From an uncultured Selenomonadales bacterium (GTDB lineage Bacteria > Bacillota > Negativicutes > Selenomonadales > Selenomonadaceae), in the NCBI GenBank assembly GCA_900315155.1, contig OMYB01000001.1, forward strand, positions 124,001 through 188,000: a stretch of 64,000 bases of DNA, given 5' to 3'. Both the position numbers and the translations under genes were made by a program. This document shows, one piece after another, positions 35,015-43,998 of this stretch. Every line of letters begins with the position of its first letter. Position 1 is the first letter of the stretch. The notes beneath the pieces are model-generated. The model ran no database searches and was not told the origin of the DNA. It saw only the letters and a program-made list of their open reading frames with translations.

Positions 35015-36483
35015 CAGTGTTTCCCTCCCAGTTCCGGCATCTCCATGTGATAGCTCTGCGACTGCTCATACGTGTAGGCAGCGCGCAGGATTGTGGCCTC
35101 GTCCAGCGGCTTGCCGATGATCTGCAGACCAATGGGCATGCCCTTCGAACTCTTACCGCAGGGAACGGAAAGGCCCGGCAGGCCGGCGAGATTCAGAGGA
35201 ACCGTGCAGACATCCTGCAAATACATCTGCAACGGGTCGCCTGCCATCGCACCGATCTCGTATGCCGGCGTCGGAGCCGTCGGCGCCATGATGACATCGA
35301 CGTTCTCAAAGGCATCGAAGTAGTCTTTCTGTACGAGCGTACGGACTTTGAGGGCTTTCAGGTAGTAGGCATCATAGTAGCCGGCGGACAGGGCGTAGTT
35401 GCCGATCATGATACGGCGCTTAACTTCTTCGCCGAAGAGCTCCGTGCGCGTATTCGTCATCATCTGGACGAGATCCTCGCCATCGACGCGCTCGCCGTAG
35501 CTGACGCCGTCATAGCGCTCGAGGTTCGTCGCAGCCTCAGCCGGTGCGATGATATAGTAAGCGGAAATGGCATATTTCGTATGTGGCAGGGAAATATCGA
35601 CGATCTCAGCGCCCATAGCACGGAACTGCTCAATCGCAGCGCGGACCGCTTTTTCGACGTCCGGGTCCATGCCTTCCGTGAAATACTCTTTCGGCAGACC
35701 GATTTTGAGGCCTTTGACATCCTGCCGAAGCGCCTGCGTAAAGTCCGGCACCTCCGCAGCAGAAGACGTAGAGTCCATATCGTCATGACCGGAAATGATA
35801 TTCAGGATGTGTGCGGCATCCGTGACATCGCGCGTCAGTGGTCCGATCTGGTCCAGCGACGAGCCGTAGGCCACGAGGCCATAGCGAGAAACACGGCCAT
35901 ACGTCGGTTTGAGGCCGACAACGCCGCAGAAGGATGCCGGCTGGCGGATGGATCCACCCGTATCGGAGCCGAGTGCCCAGATCGCCGTGCCAGCGGCAAC
36001 GGCTGCTGCGCTGCCGCCCGAGGAACCGCCTGGTACGCAGTCCAGGTTCCACGGATTGTGCGTCGGATGGAACGCGGAATTCTCCGTCGAGCCGCCCATG
36101 GCGAACTCATCGAGGTTCGTCTTGCCGAGCAGCACGGGATGCTGCTCGTTGACCTTCGTCATGACCGTCGCATCATACGGCGGAACGAAGTTATCGAGAA
36201 TCTTCGAAGCGCATGTCGTCCGGACACCCTTCGTGCAGATATTATCCTTGATGGCCCCCGGGATACCCTCGAGGAACGAGACGCTTTCACCCTTTGCCAG
36301 TTTCTCGTCGACAGCCTTTGCCTGCGCGAGAGCCTCATCCGGCGTACGCGTGATGTATGCCTGTACATCGCCCTCAACGGCATCGATGCGGCCGAGCACA
36401 TCTTTCGTGAGCTCGGTAGCAGAGATTTCTTTCTTGGCCAGCATGTCGTGCAGGACATGGGCCGGTTTATCAAATAAAGCCAC
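35014..36483 (-). CDS. gatA: Asp-tRNA(Asn)/Glu-tRNA(Gln) amidotransferase subunit A
   Basis: The product is 489 residues of the amidase-signature family, with the Ser-cisSer-Lys triad region in GAIKDNI and [16 protein letters not shown] and the [20 protein letters not shown] block. It hydrolyses glutamine and channels ammonia to GatB. Gene order gatC-gatA-gatB is standard in Firmicutes, consistent with indirect Gln-tRNA or Asn-tRNA synthesis. Confidence 0.97.
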   Translation of the reverse strand: MALFDKPAHVLHDMLAKKEISATELTKDVLGRIDAVEGDVQAYITRTPDEALAQAKAVDEKLAKGESVSFLEGIPGAIKDNICTKGVRTTCASKILDNFVPPYDATVMTKVNEQHPVLLGKTNLDEFAMGGSTENSAFHPTHNPWNLDCVPGGSSGGSAAAVAAGTAIWALGSDTGGSIRQPASFCGVVGLKPTYGRVSRYGLVAYGSSLDQIGPLTRDVTDAAHILNIISGHDDMDSTSSAAEVPDFTQALRQDVKGLKIGLPKEYFTEGMDPDVEKAVRAAIEQFRAMGAEIVDISLPHTKYAISAYYIIAPAEAATNLERYDGVSYGERVDGEDLVQMMTNTRTELFGEEVKRRIMIGNYALSAGYYDAYYLKALKVRTLVQKDYFDAFENVDVIMAPTAPTPAYEIGAMAGDPLQMYLQDVCTVPLNLAGLPGLSVPCGKSSKGMPIGLQIIGKPLDEATILRAAYTYEQSQSYHMEMPELGGKH

Positions 36484-36512
36484 AGTAATCCTCCCTGTTC
36501 TTTCCTATCGGC

Positions 36513-36803
36513 TCAGTCTTCGAGAACCTTCGGCACCTTGAAGTAGTTATCTTCCTTCAGGGGTGCATTGCTGAGCGCCAGGTCGCGGTCGAGCGACGGC
36601 TTCACGACATCCTCGCGGAATACATTCTGCATCGGCAGCGCATAGGTCGTCGGCTTGACGTCCGCCGTATCGACCTCGGCGAGGTTATCCATGTAGGTGA
36701 GGATAGAGTCCATCTGCTGGATGTACGTCTCCTGCTGATCTGCCGGAATCGACAGACGCGAGAGCACAGCGACGTTCTCCAAGTCATCTTTCGTTACTTT
36801 CAT
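36513..36803 (-). CDS. gatC: Asp-tRNA(Asn)/Glu-tRNA(Gln) amidotransferase subunit C
   Basis: The product is 96 residues. The start VTKDDLENVAVLSRLSIP and the FREDVVKPSL segment are characteristic; this is the small linker that wraps GatA and GatB. The ATG at 36803 is chosen over 36818, which lacks any ribosome-binding site; a weak GGATGGTG precedes 36803. First gene of the gatCAB operon. Confidence 0.93.
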   Translation of the reverse strand: MKVTKDDLENVAVLSRLSIPADQQETYIQQMDSILTYMDNLAEVDTADVKPTTYALPMQNVFREDVVKPSLDRDLALSNAPLKEDNYFKVPKVLED

Positions 36804-36927
36804 GTTGTCACCATCCATATTGAATACTAGAAAACTATTTCATTATACCACAAACGGGATTATCTTTCACGGACAACGATGCGGACACACGAGAGAAATA
36901 TCGTGCCGCACCAGGCATAGCCTTGTC

Positions 36928-37626
36928 TTAAAATCCTGCCAAATGGATCAGCCAGAGCAAAACAGGCACTACGATGAGCGCAGGCAGGTAGTCGATGACC
37001 TTGAGCTCCGTGATATGCAGCATGTTCAGGCCAATGGCCAGGATGAGCAGCGAGCCCGTTGTCGAAATCTCCGTAATGAGCGCGGGAGAAAACAGTGGCG
37101 CAAGTGCCTCGGCGAGCAGTACGATAGCTCCTTGGAACACCAGCGTGAATCCCGCCGAACCCATGACCCCGATTCCCATGGCCGCACCCATGATGATGCC
37201 CGAGCAGAAGTCCAGGAGCGACTTCGTATAGAGAACCGTATAGTCGGCCTCGAGCCCCGCATTCAGCGAACCAACAATGACCATCGCGCCCACATTCATG
37301 ATGAGGCAGGACGTCACGAACGCATTCGCGATGCGCGCTCCCTCGCCCTCGCCCGTCGCAAAACGGCTCGTGATGCGCTCCGTAAATCGATTCACGTGCC
37401 CATCCCAGTCACAACTCTCCCCCACAGCCACACCGACGACGATCGCCACGATGAGCAGCAGAATATTCTGCTCATGAACCGCCCCCTGAATGCCGATGAG
37501 CACCGTGCACAGCCCCAGTGCCTCCATAATCGCATTCGTGAGACGCTCCGGGATTCCGCGCCGCAGCATCAGCCCGATTCCTACGCCAACGATAATCGCG
37601 ACGGTATTGACAACGACAGCCCACAT
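36928..37626 (-). CDS. DUF554 family membrane protein
   Basis: The product is 232 residues with about six hydrophobic segments. It begins WAVVVNTVAIIVGVGIGLML and has the conserved SCLIMNVGAMVIVGSLNAGL and FCSGIIMGAAMGIGVM blocks of DUF554. Members are putative inner-membrane transporters with no proven substrate. It is monocistronic in appearance. Confidence 0.9.
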   Translation of the reverse strand: MWAVVVNTVAIIVGVGIGLMLRRGIPERLTNAIMEALGLCTVLIGIQGAVHEQNILLLIVAIVVGVAVGESCDWDGHVNRFTERITSRFATGEGEGARIANAFVTSCLIMNVGAMVIVGSLNAGLEADYTVLYTKSLLDFCSGIIMGAAMGIGVMGSAGFTLVFQGAIVLLAEALAPLFSPALITEISTTGSLLILAIGLNMLHITELKVIDYLPALIVVPVLLWLIHLAGF

Positions 37627-37755
37627 CTACGAATCATCTCCTCGTTTCCATGCCCCAAAAAGTGGAGCAATCTGGTACAGGATAGCATGATTCGCCGATT
37701 CATCCCAGCGTCACGGCCAACACTACAGCAGATACGCCCCAAACTGTTTGTTCTT

Positions 37756-38325
37756 TTATTCGGCAAACCCCAGCTCCGCCGCGTGAGCCTGCATACCGGT
37801 GATGGTGCAGGTCATGATGTCGGCGGGGTCCATGTCGCTCATCATGGCGAAGCCTTTCTTGATGATGTCGCGGTTGCAGCCGGCGGCAAAGCGCTTGTCT
37901 TTGAATTTCTTTTTGAACGATTTCAGCTGCATATCCTTGAGTCCCTCGGGGCGCATGAGGCCGTAGGCCATGACGATACCCGTGAGCTCATCGACCGTGA
38001 ACAGGCTCTTCTGGAGAGGCGTCACAGGCTCCGGCTCATCGACGCAGATACTCCAGCCGTGCGAGATGATCGTCGCGATCGTCTCCTCGTCCACGCCCTC
38101 GGGCTCCAGCAGTTCGCGCACATGCTGGCAGTGTTCCTCCGGGTACTTTTCGTAGTCGACATCGTGCAGATAGCCCACGGCCTCCCAGTACTCTTTGTCC
38201 TCACCATAGTGCTCCGCCATCGCCCCCATCGCAGCGCTCACGGCAACGGCGTGCTTGATCAGGTGATCCTCTGTCGTATGTTTTGCTAAAATCGTTTTTG
38301 CCTGTGCTAATGTCAAATTGCTCAT
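37756..38325 (-). CDS. HD domain-containing protein
   Basis: The product is 189 residues. The metal site is seen as HLIKHAVAVSAAMGAMAEHYG followed by YLHDVDYEKYPEEH, with a third histidine in IISHGW. HD proteins of this size are phosphohydrolases of uncertain substrate. A normal AGGTAA-type site precedes the ATG. It is not obviously linked in function to priA downstream. Confidence 0.85.
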   Translation of the reverse strand: MSNLTLAQAKTILAKHTTEDHLIKHAVAVSAAMGAMAEHYGEDKEYWEAVGYLHDVDYEKYPEEHCQHVRELLEPEGVDEETIATIISHGWSICVDEPEPVTPLQKSLFTVDELTGIVMAYGLMRPEGLKDMQLKSFKKKFKDKRFAAGCNRDIIKKGFAMMSDMDPADIMTCTITGMQAHAAELGFAE

Positions 38326-38426
38326 GGTATTACCTCCATCTTGTCTTTACCATTTTTTACATTCTAGCACAAGTTGGAAAATTTTTCTTCTAGAATGTAT
38401 CGGCGCAGTGGTTTTTGCCGATTGCG

Positions 38427-40889
38427 TTACAGCATAGTCAGCGGGTCGATATCTATAGCGACATCCGTGCGCAGGTGCATACCGCTTTCCCGCAGGAAAG
38501 TGCGCACGGCAGCGAGATTTCCCGTCTTGATAAGGACGACAAAGCGATAGGTATCGCGGAATTTCGCAATGGCGGCTGGTGCCGGACCGATAATCTGCTG
38601 GGATTTATTTCCCGAAAAAGCCTTCTGGAAGGCCTGCACCAGCGTCATCGCACGCCCTTTTGCCACCGTGGCATCCTTATCCTGGAACAACATCTTGATG
38701 AGGCGGCTGTAAGGCGGAAAAAAGAGCTCCTGGCGGAATTTGAGCTCCTGTGCGTAAAAACCGCGGTAATCCTGACGGATGCCGCACTGCACCGCGTAGT
38801 GCTCCGGATTATACGTCTGAATCACGACGTGGCCGGGAATATCTCCCCGCCCGGCGCGCCCTGCCGTCTGCGTGATGAGCATAAAGCAGCGCTCCGCCGC
38901 GCGAAAATCCGGCATGTGCAGGCTGCTGTCTGCGCTGATGACGCCAACAGCCGTGACATTGGGGATATCGTGCCCCTTTGCAACCATCTGCGTACCGAGC
39001 AGGATGTCAAACTCATGGCGGCGGAATCGCTCGAGAATCTGCTGATGGGCCAGTTTCGTGGTTGTCGTGTCGCGGTCCATACGGATAATGCGCGCCTTCG
39101 GCACGACCTTGCAGAGCTCCTGTTCGAGCTTTTCCGTGCCCGAGCCAAAATATTTGATATAGCGCGAGCCGCATTTGGGACAGACATCTGGCACATCCCG
39201 ACGCGTATCACAGTGGTGGCACTGCAAACGGCTGCCGTGTGCACTGGTGTGATAGACCATTGGCATACCGCAGTCCGGACAGGTGATGACCGCCCCACAC
39301 GAACGGCACATGACAAACGTCGAATAACCGCGCCGGTTCAGCATGATGATGATCTGCTGATTCCGTGCTATCGTCTTCTCGATGAGGGCCTTCATGAGGC
39401 GCGAGATGATGTGGCGGTTGCCGCAGCGCAGTTCCTGCCGCATATCGACACAGGTCACATCCGGCAGTGGCATGTTCCCGATGCGCTCAGGCAGGCGCAG
39501 CAGCGTGAGCTCGCCCTGTGCCGCGCGCCATGCTGACTCCATCGATGGCGTCGCACTGCCGTAGACGAGCACACTTTTGTGTATATGCGCCAGCGTCTCG
39601 GCGACGACCTTCGCATGGTAGCGCGGGGACTCATCCTGCTTGTACGAAGCGTCCTGCTCCTCGTCGAGGATGATGAGCCCGATATCCGCCGCCGGCGTAA
39701 AGAGTGCCGAGCGAGCCCCGATGATGATGCCCGCCTCCCCACGGCGGACACGCAGGATGGCATCGTTGCGTTCCTGCAGGGAAAGCTGGCTGTGCATGAC
39801 AACGATGTCCTCGGGGAAATAAGATTTGAACGCCATGACAACCTGCCCCGTAAGGGCAATTTCCGGTACGAGCACAATGACCTGGTGACCAGCTGCTCGT
39901 ACGCGCTTCGCCAGCTCGATATAGACCTGCGTCTTACCGCTGCCTGTCACACCCTGCAGAAGGAATCCATGGTATTCGCGAGCCGAAAGGGAAGGCTCTA
40001 CCGCCTGGATGGCATGCTCCTGTGCCTTCGTCAGCGTGATAGCCTTTGGCGGTGCTGCCTGGACATCGCCATAACTATCACGCAGGACACGGCGCTGGCG
40101 GATTGCCACCAGCTGCGGAACACTTTCGGATAGGCTTTGGATGACCATCGCAGAAAATCCCGATTCTTTCAGCTTGCTGAAGGACAACGTCAGAGGGATA
40201 TTCGTACCCTGCTCCATAAGATACGCGAGCAATTGCTGCTGGCCCTTTTTCCGCTTCAGTCCGTCAACATCTGTCTGTACAATCGGATGCGTAACGACGA
40301 GGATTTTCTCATAGCGGGCTGCATCGCGCTTTGTCGCCAGATAAACGCGATGCAGGACACCGTAGTGCGTGAGCCGTTCAAGGATATCCGGGAGCTGCTC
40401 TGCCGCATCGGGCAGGGCATGGCGCAGTTCTGCCGCCTTATGTGCGCCTTCCTGCAGCAGGTAATCGTAGACGGCACGGTACTGCGGCATCGCAAGCATC
40501 ATGTGGCCACCCTGCTCCGCTGCCGCTTCATAGGCCACAGAAATCTTCAGGCCGCTTTTTCCCGGCATGAAAAGCCGCATGATTTCTGCCAGGGAGCACA
40601 GATAAAAATCGGAAAGCTCCCGTGCTGCCCGAATCATCTCTGGCGTGAACCACGCCTCCTCATCGACGGCTCCCTGAATGTCCTTCAGTTTTTTGAGCAG
40701 GCCGGCATCCATCTTTGCCTCATCCTGTTCCTGAACAGAGAGGATGAATCCTTCGACTTTACGCCCGCCGAAAGGAACAAAAACGCGCCAGCCGGCGCTC
40801 AGGTGGCTGAGCTCTGCTGGCACGCGATAGGTAAAAGCCTGAGCGATGCTCTTGACAGGGATATTGACAAAAACACTGGCAGTCTGCAT
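38427..40889 (-). CDS. priA: primosomal protein N' (replication restart helicase PriA)
   Basis: The product is 820 residues. It has an N-terminal DNA-binding domain (FTYRVPAELSHLSAGWRVFVPFGGRKVEG), Walker A GVTGSGKTQVY, a DEEQD box in place of DEEH, and the zinc module with paired cysteines (CRSCGAVITCPDCG, CHHCD, CPKCGS). The helicase motif GTQMVAKGHD follows. It loads the replisome at stalled forks. Its start overlaps the stop of the upstream lipoprotein gene. Confidence 0.96.
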   Translation of the reverse strand: MQTASVFVNIPVKSIAQAFTYRVPAELSHLSAGWRVFVPFGGRKVEGFILSVQEQDEAKMDAGLLKKLKDIQGAVDEEAWFTPEMIRAARELSDFYLCSLAEIMRLFMPGKSGLKISVAYEAAAEQGGHMMLAMPQYRAVYDYLLQEGAHKAAELRHALPDAAEQLPDILERLTHYGVLHRVYLATKRDAARYEKILVVTHPIVQTDVDGLKRKKGQQQLLAYLMEQGTNIPLTLSFSKLKESGFSAMVIQSLSESVPQLVAIRQRRVLRDSYGDVQAAPPKAITLTKAQEHAIQAVEPSLSAREYHGFLLQGVTGSGKTQVYIELAKRVRAAGHQVIVLVPEIALTGQVVMAFKSYFPEDIVVMHSQLSLQERNDAILRVRRGEAGIIIGARSALFTPAADIGLIILDEEQDASYKQDESPRYHAKVVAETLAHIHKSVLVYGSATPSMESAWRAAQGELTLLRLPERIGNMPLPDVTCVDMRQELRCGNRHIISRLMKALIEKTIARNQQIIIMLNRRGYSTFVMCRSCGAVITCPDCGMPMVYHTSAHGSRLQCHHCDTRRDVPDVCPKCGSRYIKYFGSGTEKLEQELCKVVPKARIIRMDRDTTTTKLAHQQILERFRRHEFDILLGTQMVAKGHDIPNVTAVGVISADSSLHMPDFRAAERCFMLITQTAGRAGRGDIPGHVVIQTYNPEHYAVQCGIRQDYRGFYAQELKFRQELFFPPYSRLIKMLFQDKDATVAKGRAMTLVQAFQKAFSGNKSQQIIGPAPAAIAKFRDTYRFVVLIKTGNLAAVRTFLRESGMHLRTDVAIDIDPLTML

Positions 40890-41503
40890 TATTGCTGTAC
40901 CTTTACGCTCTGGAGGATTTTCTCGGCGAGTTTGCCTCGGTCATCCTCGTGCTCTTTCGGATAAGCGAAATTGACGAACCATATCTCACCATCCAGTGGC
41001 AAAGCGAGCAGTTTGAAATTCTCGTCCTCACCCTTCATCTTGCAAGTGATCGTGTAAATCTTAGCCGCATGGCCATCGATCGTGACATCCTTCACGTCGC
41101 GGTTCGTCTCCGAAATCTGCGCATGCTTTTCAAAAAGCTTAAGATAGAAATTTGCCGCCTTCTGAGGGAAAGCCTGCTGAACTTCCGCGCCGGCAGCCGC
41201 AAACTTATCGGCGTCGAGCTGGAATGTCATAAACTGCGCAAGGTGGAAATCCATGCCCTTCGCTTTTGTCGTCGTGCTCTCCGAAAGGCTCTGGATATAC
41301 GCCATCTGCGGAATCTGTTCCTCTTTCAGCTGATTCTCAAGCGTGAACGGCAGGTCAATCTGGATTGCTGTCTTTGTCCCCTGCACCGTCTGCGTCGTGA
41401 GTTTTGCATCACCACAGCCGGCCATAAGGGCACAAGTCATAATGATGGCAAGCATCATGGCAAGCAATCCTGGGTTGTGAGGTCTGATGATAGATATTTT
41501 CAT
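40889..41503 (-). CDS. hypothetical lipoprotein, 204 aa
   Basis: The N-terminus has a hydrophobic signal ending in the lipobox LMAGC after about 29 residues. The mature part is a single globular domain with TKTAIQIDLPFTLE, a VTIDGHAAKIYTITCKMKG strand pair and GEIWFVNFAYPKEHED. This resembles the PsbP/Mog1-like fold of small surface lipoproteins, but that is only a suggestion. It is translationally coupled with priA (stop/start share bases), conserved neighbourhood unknown. Confidence 0.72.
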   Translation of the reverse strand: MKISIIRPHNPGLLAMMLAIIMTCALMAGCGDAKLTTQTVQGTKTAIQIDLPFTLENQLKEEQIPQMAYIQSLSESTTTKAKGMDFHLAQFMTFQLDADKFAAAGAEVQQAFPQKAANFYLKLFEKHAQISETNRDVKDVTIDGHAAKIYTITCKMKGEDENFKLLALPLDGEIWFVNFAYPKEHEDDRGKLAEKILQSVKVQQ

Positions 41504-41599
41504 GGGAGTTGTTCCTTCTTTACCTTAAAATTTTGACACGGCACTTCCTTTCTATTCTATCATTTCCTAGCGGGATTGCCAACAAAAAGGAAGCCGAAT

Positions 41600-43135
41600 T
41601 CATTCCACATGCAGGCCCACATCGTTGCGCAGCTGGATGGCCTCAGCGACATGAACCGCCTCAATCTGCTCGGAGTGAGCAAGGTCGGCAATCGTACGGG
41701 CTACCTTGATGATGCGGTCGTGGGAGCGCGCCGAGAGCCCTAGATTCCGAAAGGCTTCACGCAGGAGAGCATGGGCATCCTTCTTCATCGGGCAGGTCAG
41801 CTGCAGCAAGCGATGATTCATCTGCGCATTGCAGAAAATCCCCGTTCCTGCAAAACGGCGAAGCTGAACCTCCCGTGCCGCCACAACGCGTTCCCGGATT
41901 TCCGCCGAAGACTCCGCCTTCTTCTGCGCGGTAAGCTCGTCATATTTCACGCGCGGCACCCGGATGTGGATATCAATGCGGTCGAGCAGCGGGCCGGAAA
42001 TCTTGCGCATATAGCGGCGGATTTCATTGGGTGTGCAATTGCATTCATGCGAATGACTTTCATCGCCATAGTAGCCGCAGGGACATGGATTTAACGCCGC
42101 TACCAAGATCATGGAGGAAGGGAATTTCAGGGTAGCATGCACGCGGGATACTGTCACGAAACCATCCTCCAAGGGCTGGCGTAAAACCTCCAGCGTGGAT
42201 TTTTGGAATTCGGGCAGTTCATCGAGGAACAGGACGCCGTGATGCGCCAGCGTTACCTCACCGGGATGCGGAATCGAGCCTCCTCCAATCATCGCAGCGG
42301 TAGATGTCGTATGATGCGGACTCCGGAAAGGGCGTTGCCGGACCAGCCCTCCCCGGCTTGGCAGGAGACCGGCAATGCTGTAGATTTTCGTAACCTCCAG
42401 GGCTTCCTCGCGCGTCAGCGGCGGCAGGATCGACCCCAGTCTCCGGGCCAGCATGGTTTTACCAGCCCCGGGAACACCAACCAGGAGAACGTTATGTCCT
42501 CCTGCTGCCGCAATTTCGAGCGCACGCTTTGCAACGAATTGCCCGGCAACATCAGCAAAATCATCGGAATAGCTTGTCGTCTCATGTTCTTCAACGGGTT
42601 CTGCCGTGGTGGGTTCAATCTTCACCTTTCCCGTCAAAAAATGTACGAGCTGAGTCAGATTCGAAACAGCGTATACTTTCAGCCCCTCTACCAGCAAAGC
42701 TTCATTCGCATTCTCCGGCGCAACGAAAAAGGCTTTCAGCCCGGCATCACGGGCGCGGATAGCCATAGGCAAGACACCGCACACCGGGCGGCACTCGCCC
42801 TCGAGCGAAAGTTCTGCTGCAAACAGCGCCCCCTCGAGTGCCTTCTGCGCGATGATGCCATAAGCAGCAAGCAAACCAACTGCGATGGGCAGGTCCAATC
42901 CTGAGCTATCCTTTCGGATATCGGCTGGTGCGAGATTAATGGTTACCTTTTCCTGCGGCACAGAATAACCTGCATTGCGGATCGCGGTACGCACCCGTTC
43001 CTTGGACTCGCGTACGGCGGTATCCGGCAGGCCGACAATGTCGAAGGCGGGCAGGCCGCTCGCCGCATCGACTTCCACGTCGATGAGAAGCCCATCCACG
43101 CCCAGTGTTGTCGCTCCATTTGTTTTTGCATACAT
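41600..43135 (-). CDS. comM: YifB/ComM family Mg chelatase-like AAA+ ATPase
   Basis: The product is 511 residues. An N-terminal ChlI-like/Lon-protease-fold region (IVGLPDTAVRESKERVRTAI) is followed by the AAA+ core: Walker A VGVPGAGKTMLARR, Walker B VLFLDELPEF, and the zinc-type NPCPCGYYG segment. ComM orthologues are branch-migration helicases promoting recombination of imported DNA. The ATG at 43135 is preferred by AAGGAGG; an upstream in-frame start at 43171 overlaps yraN. Confidence 0.92.
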   Translation of the reverse strand: MYAKTNGATTLGVDGLLIDVEVDAASGLPAFDIVGLPDTAVRESKERVRTAIRNAGYSVPQEKVTINLAPADIRKDSSGLDLPIAVGLLAAYGIIAQKALEGALFAAELSLEGECRPVCGVLPMAIRARDAGLKAFFVAPENANEALLVEGLKVYAVSNLTQLVHFLTGKVKIEPTTAEPVEEHETTSYSDDFADVAGQFVAKRALEIAAAGGHNVLLVGVPGAGKTMLARRLGSILPPLTREEALEVTKIYSIAGLLPSRGGLVRQRPFRSPHHTTSTAAMIGGGSIPHPGEVTLAHHGVLFLDELPEFQKSTLEVLRQPLEDGFVTVSRVHATLKFPSSMILVAALNPCPCGYYGDESHSHECNCTPNEIRRYMRKISGPLLDRIDIHIRVPRVKYDELTAQKKAESSAEIRERVVAAREVQLRRFAGTGIFCNAQMNHRLLQLTCPMKKDAHALLREAFRNLGLSARSHDRIIKVARTIADLAHSEQIEAVHVAEAIQLRNDVGLHVE

Positions 43136-43151
43136 GATGAACGTGTCCTCC

Positions 43152-43511
43152 TTAGCTGACCTCAAATGCACCCTTCAGATGATTAATCCGAAATTGTCCG
43201 TCGCACGCAAACACTTCCATAACGTCAAAGCGGCAGGGGCGCCCCGAAAGGTGCCTCTGCCGCAGAAAGAATTCCGCTGTACGGATGATTTTTTGTTGTT
43301 TGTGATAATTTACCGCCGCCGCAGGCCGTCCGCACCGCATCGTCGTGCGCGTCTTGACCTCGACGAATACGATAGTTCCATCCTCCTCAGCGATAAGGTC
43401 GATCTCCCCCGAGCGCAGGCGGAAATTCCGAGTCAGCACCATGCAGCCCTGCTGCACGAGATAGTTTGCTGCCGCTTCTTCCCCGGCTTTGCCGAGTGCC
43501 TTTGTATCCAT
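43152..43511 (-). CDS. YraN/UPF0102 family nuclease-like protein
   Basis: The product is 119 residues. The PD-(D/E)XK-like pattern is visible as GEEAAANYLVQQGC, RSGEIDLIAEEDGTIVFVEVKTR and AAVNYHKQQKIIRTAEFFL. UPF0102 proteins usually sit next to rnhB and comM, as here. Its biochemical role is unsettled; a nuclease function is suspected. Confidence 0.92.
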   Translation of the reverse strand: MDTKALGKAGEEAAANYLVQQGCMVLTRNFRLRSGEIDLIAEEDGTIVFVEVKTRTTMRCGRPAAAVNYHKQQKIIRTAEFFLRQRHLSGRPCRFDVMEVFACDGQFRINHLKGAFEVS

Positions 43512-43540
43512 AGTTCCATTCCATCCTTTCCATCAGGAAC

Positions 43541-43882
43541 TCAGGAATGGAAGATGTCCTCCGGCTTTCCCTTTCGGTCCATGCGGTAGATGTACGCAAG
43601 AACCTCCGCCACAGCCCGATAGAGCTCAGGAGGGATTTCCCGGTCGATATCGAGAGCCATGAGCATATTCACCAGCGTCTTGTTCTGATAGACCGGCACT
43701 GCATTCTGCTGCGCTGCCGCAAGGATGTTTTCAGCCACGTGGCCGCGTCCCTTCGCTACGACGCGGGGGGCATGGCCGCTTTTCTCCTCGTATTTCAGCG
43801 CGACTGCTTTTTTCGGTATCTGCGGGTCCGTTTCCGGCTCCAAAGGCGGCATCGGTGGTTCCTGGGGATATCTGCTGCTCAT
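43541..43882 (-). CDS. FlhB C-terminal-like protein (FlhX/YlqH type)
   Basis: The product is 113 residues resembling the cytoplasmic domain of FlhB: AVALKYEE, then APRVVAKGRGHVAENILAAA, VPVYQNKTLVNML, and EIPPELYRAVAEVLAYIY. The NPTH autocleavage motif of FlhB is absent: the position before AVALKY reads QIPKK. This matches stand-alone FlhX/YlqH proteins, which correspond to the fragment after cleavage and can supplement flagellar export. It neighbours the hook-length-like gene, supporting a motility role. Confidence 0.88.
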   Translation of the reverse strand: MSSRYPQEPPMPPLEPETDPQIPKKAVALKYEEKSGHAPRVVAKGRGHVAENILAAAQQNAVPVYQNKTLVNMLMALDIDREIPPELYRAVAEVLAYIYRMDRKGKPEDIFHS

Positions 43883-43998
43883 CTGCCATCCCGTTCCTTC
43901 ATTCCGGGAAGCACGAATTTTTTCGTACTTCCATTAGTTCCATCATAGCGGTTTCTATTCCTTTTGTCAAGGACGAATGTGCAACCATATACATTCGT

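Noticed and set aside
35017-36477. 486-codon open frame antisense to gatA
   Set aside because: Exact shadow of gatA.
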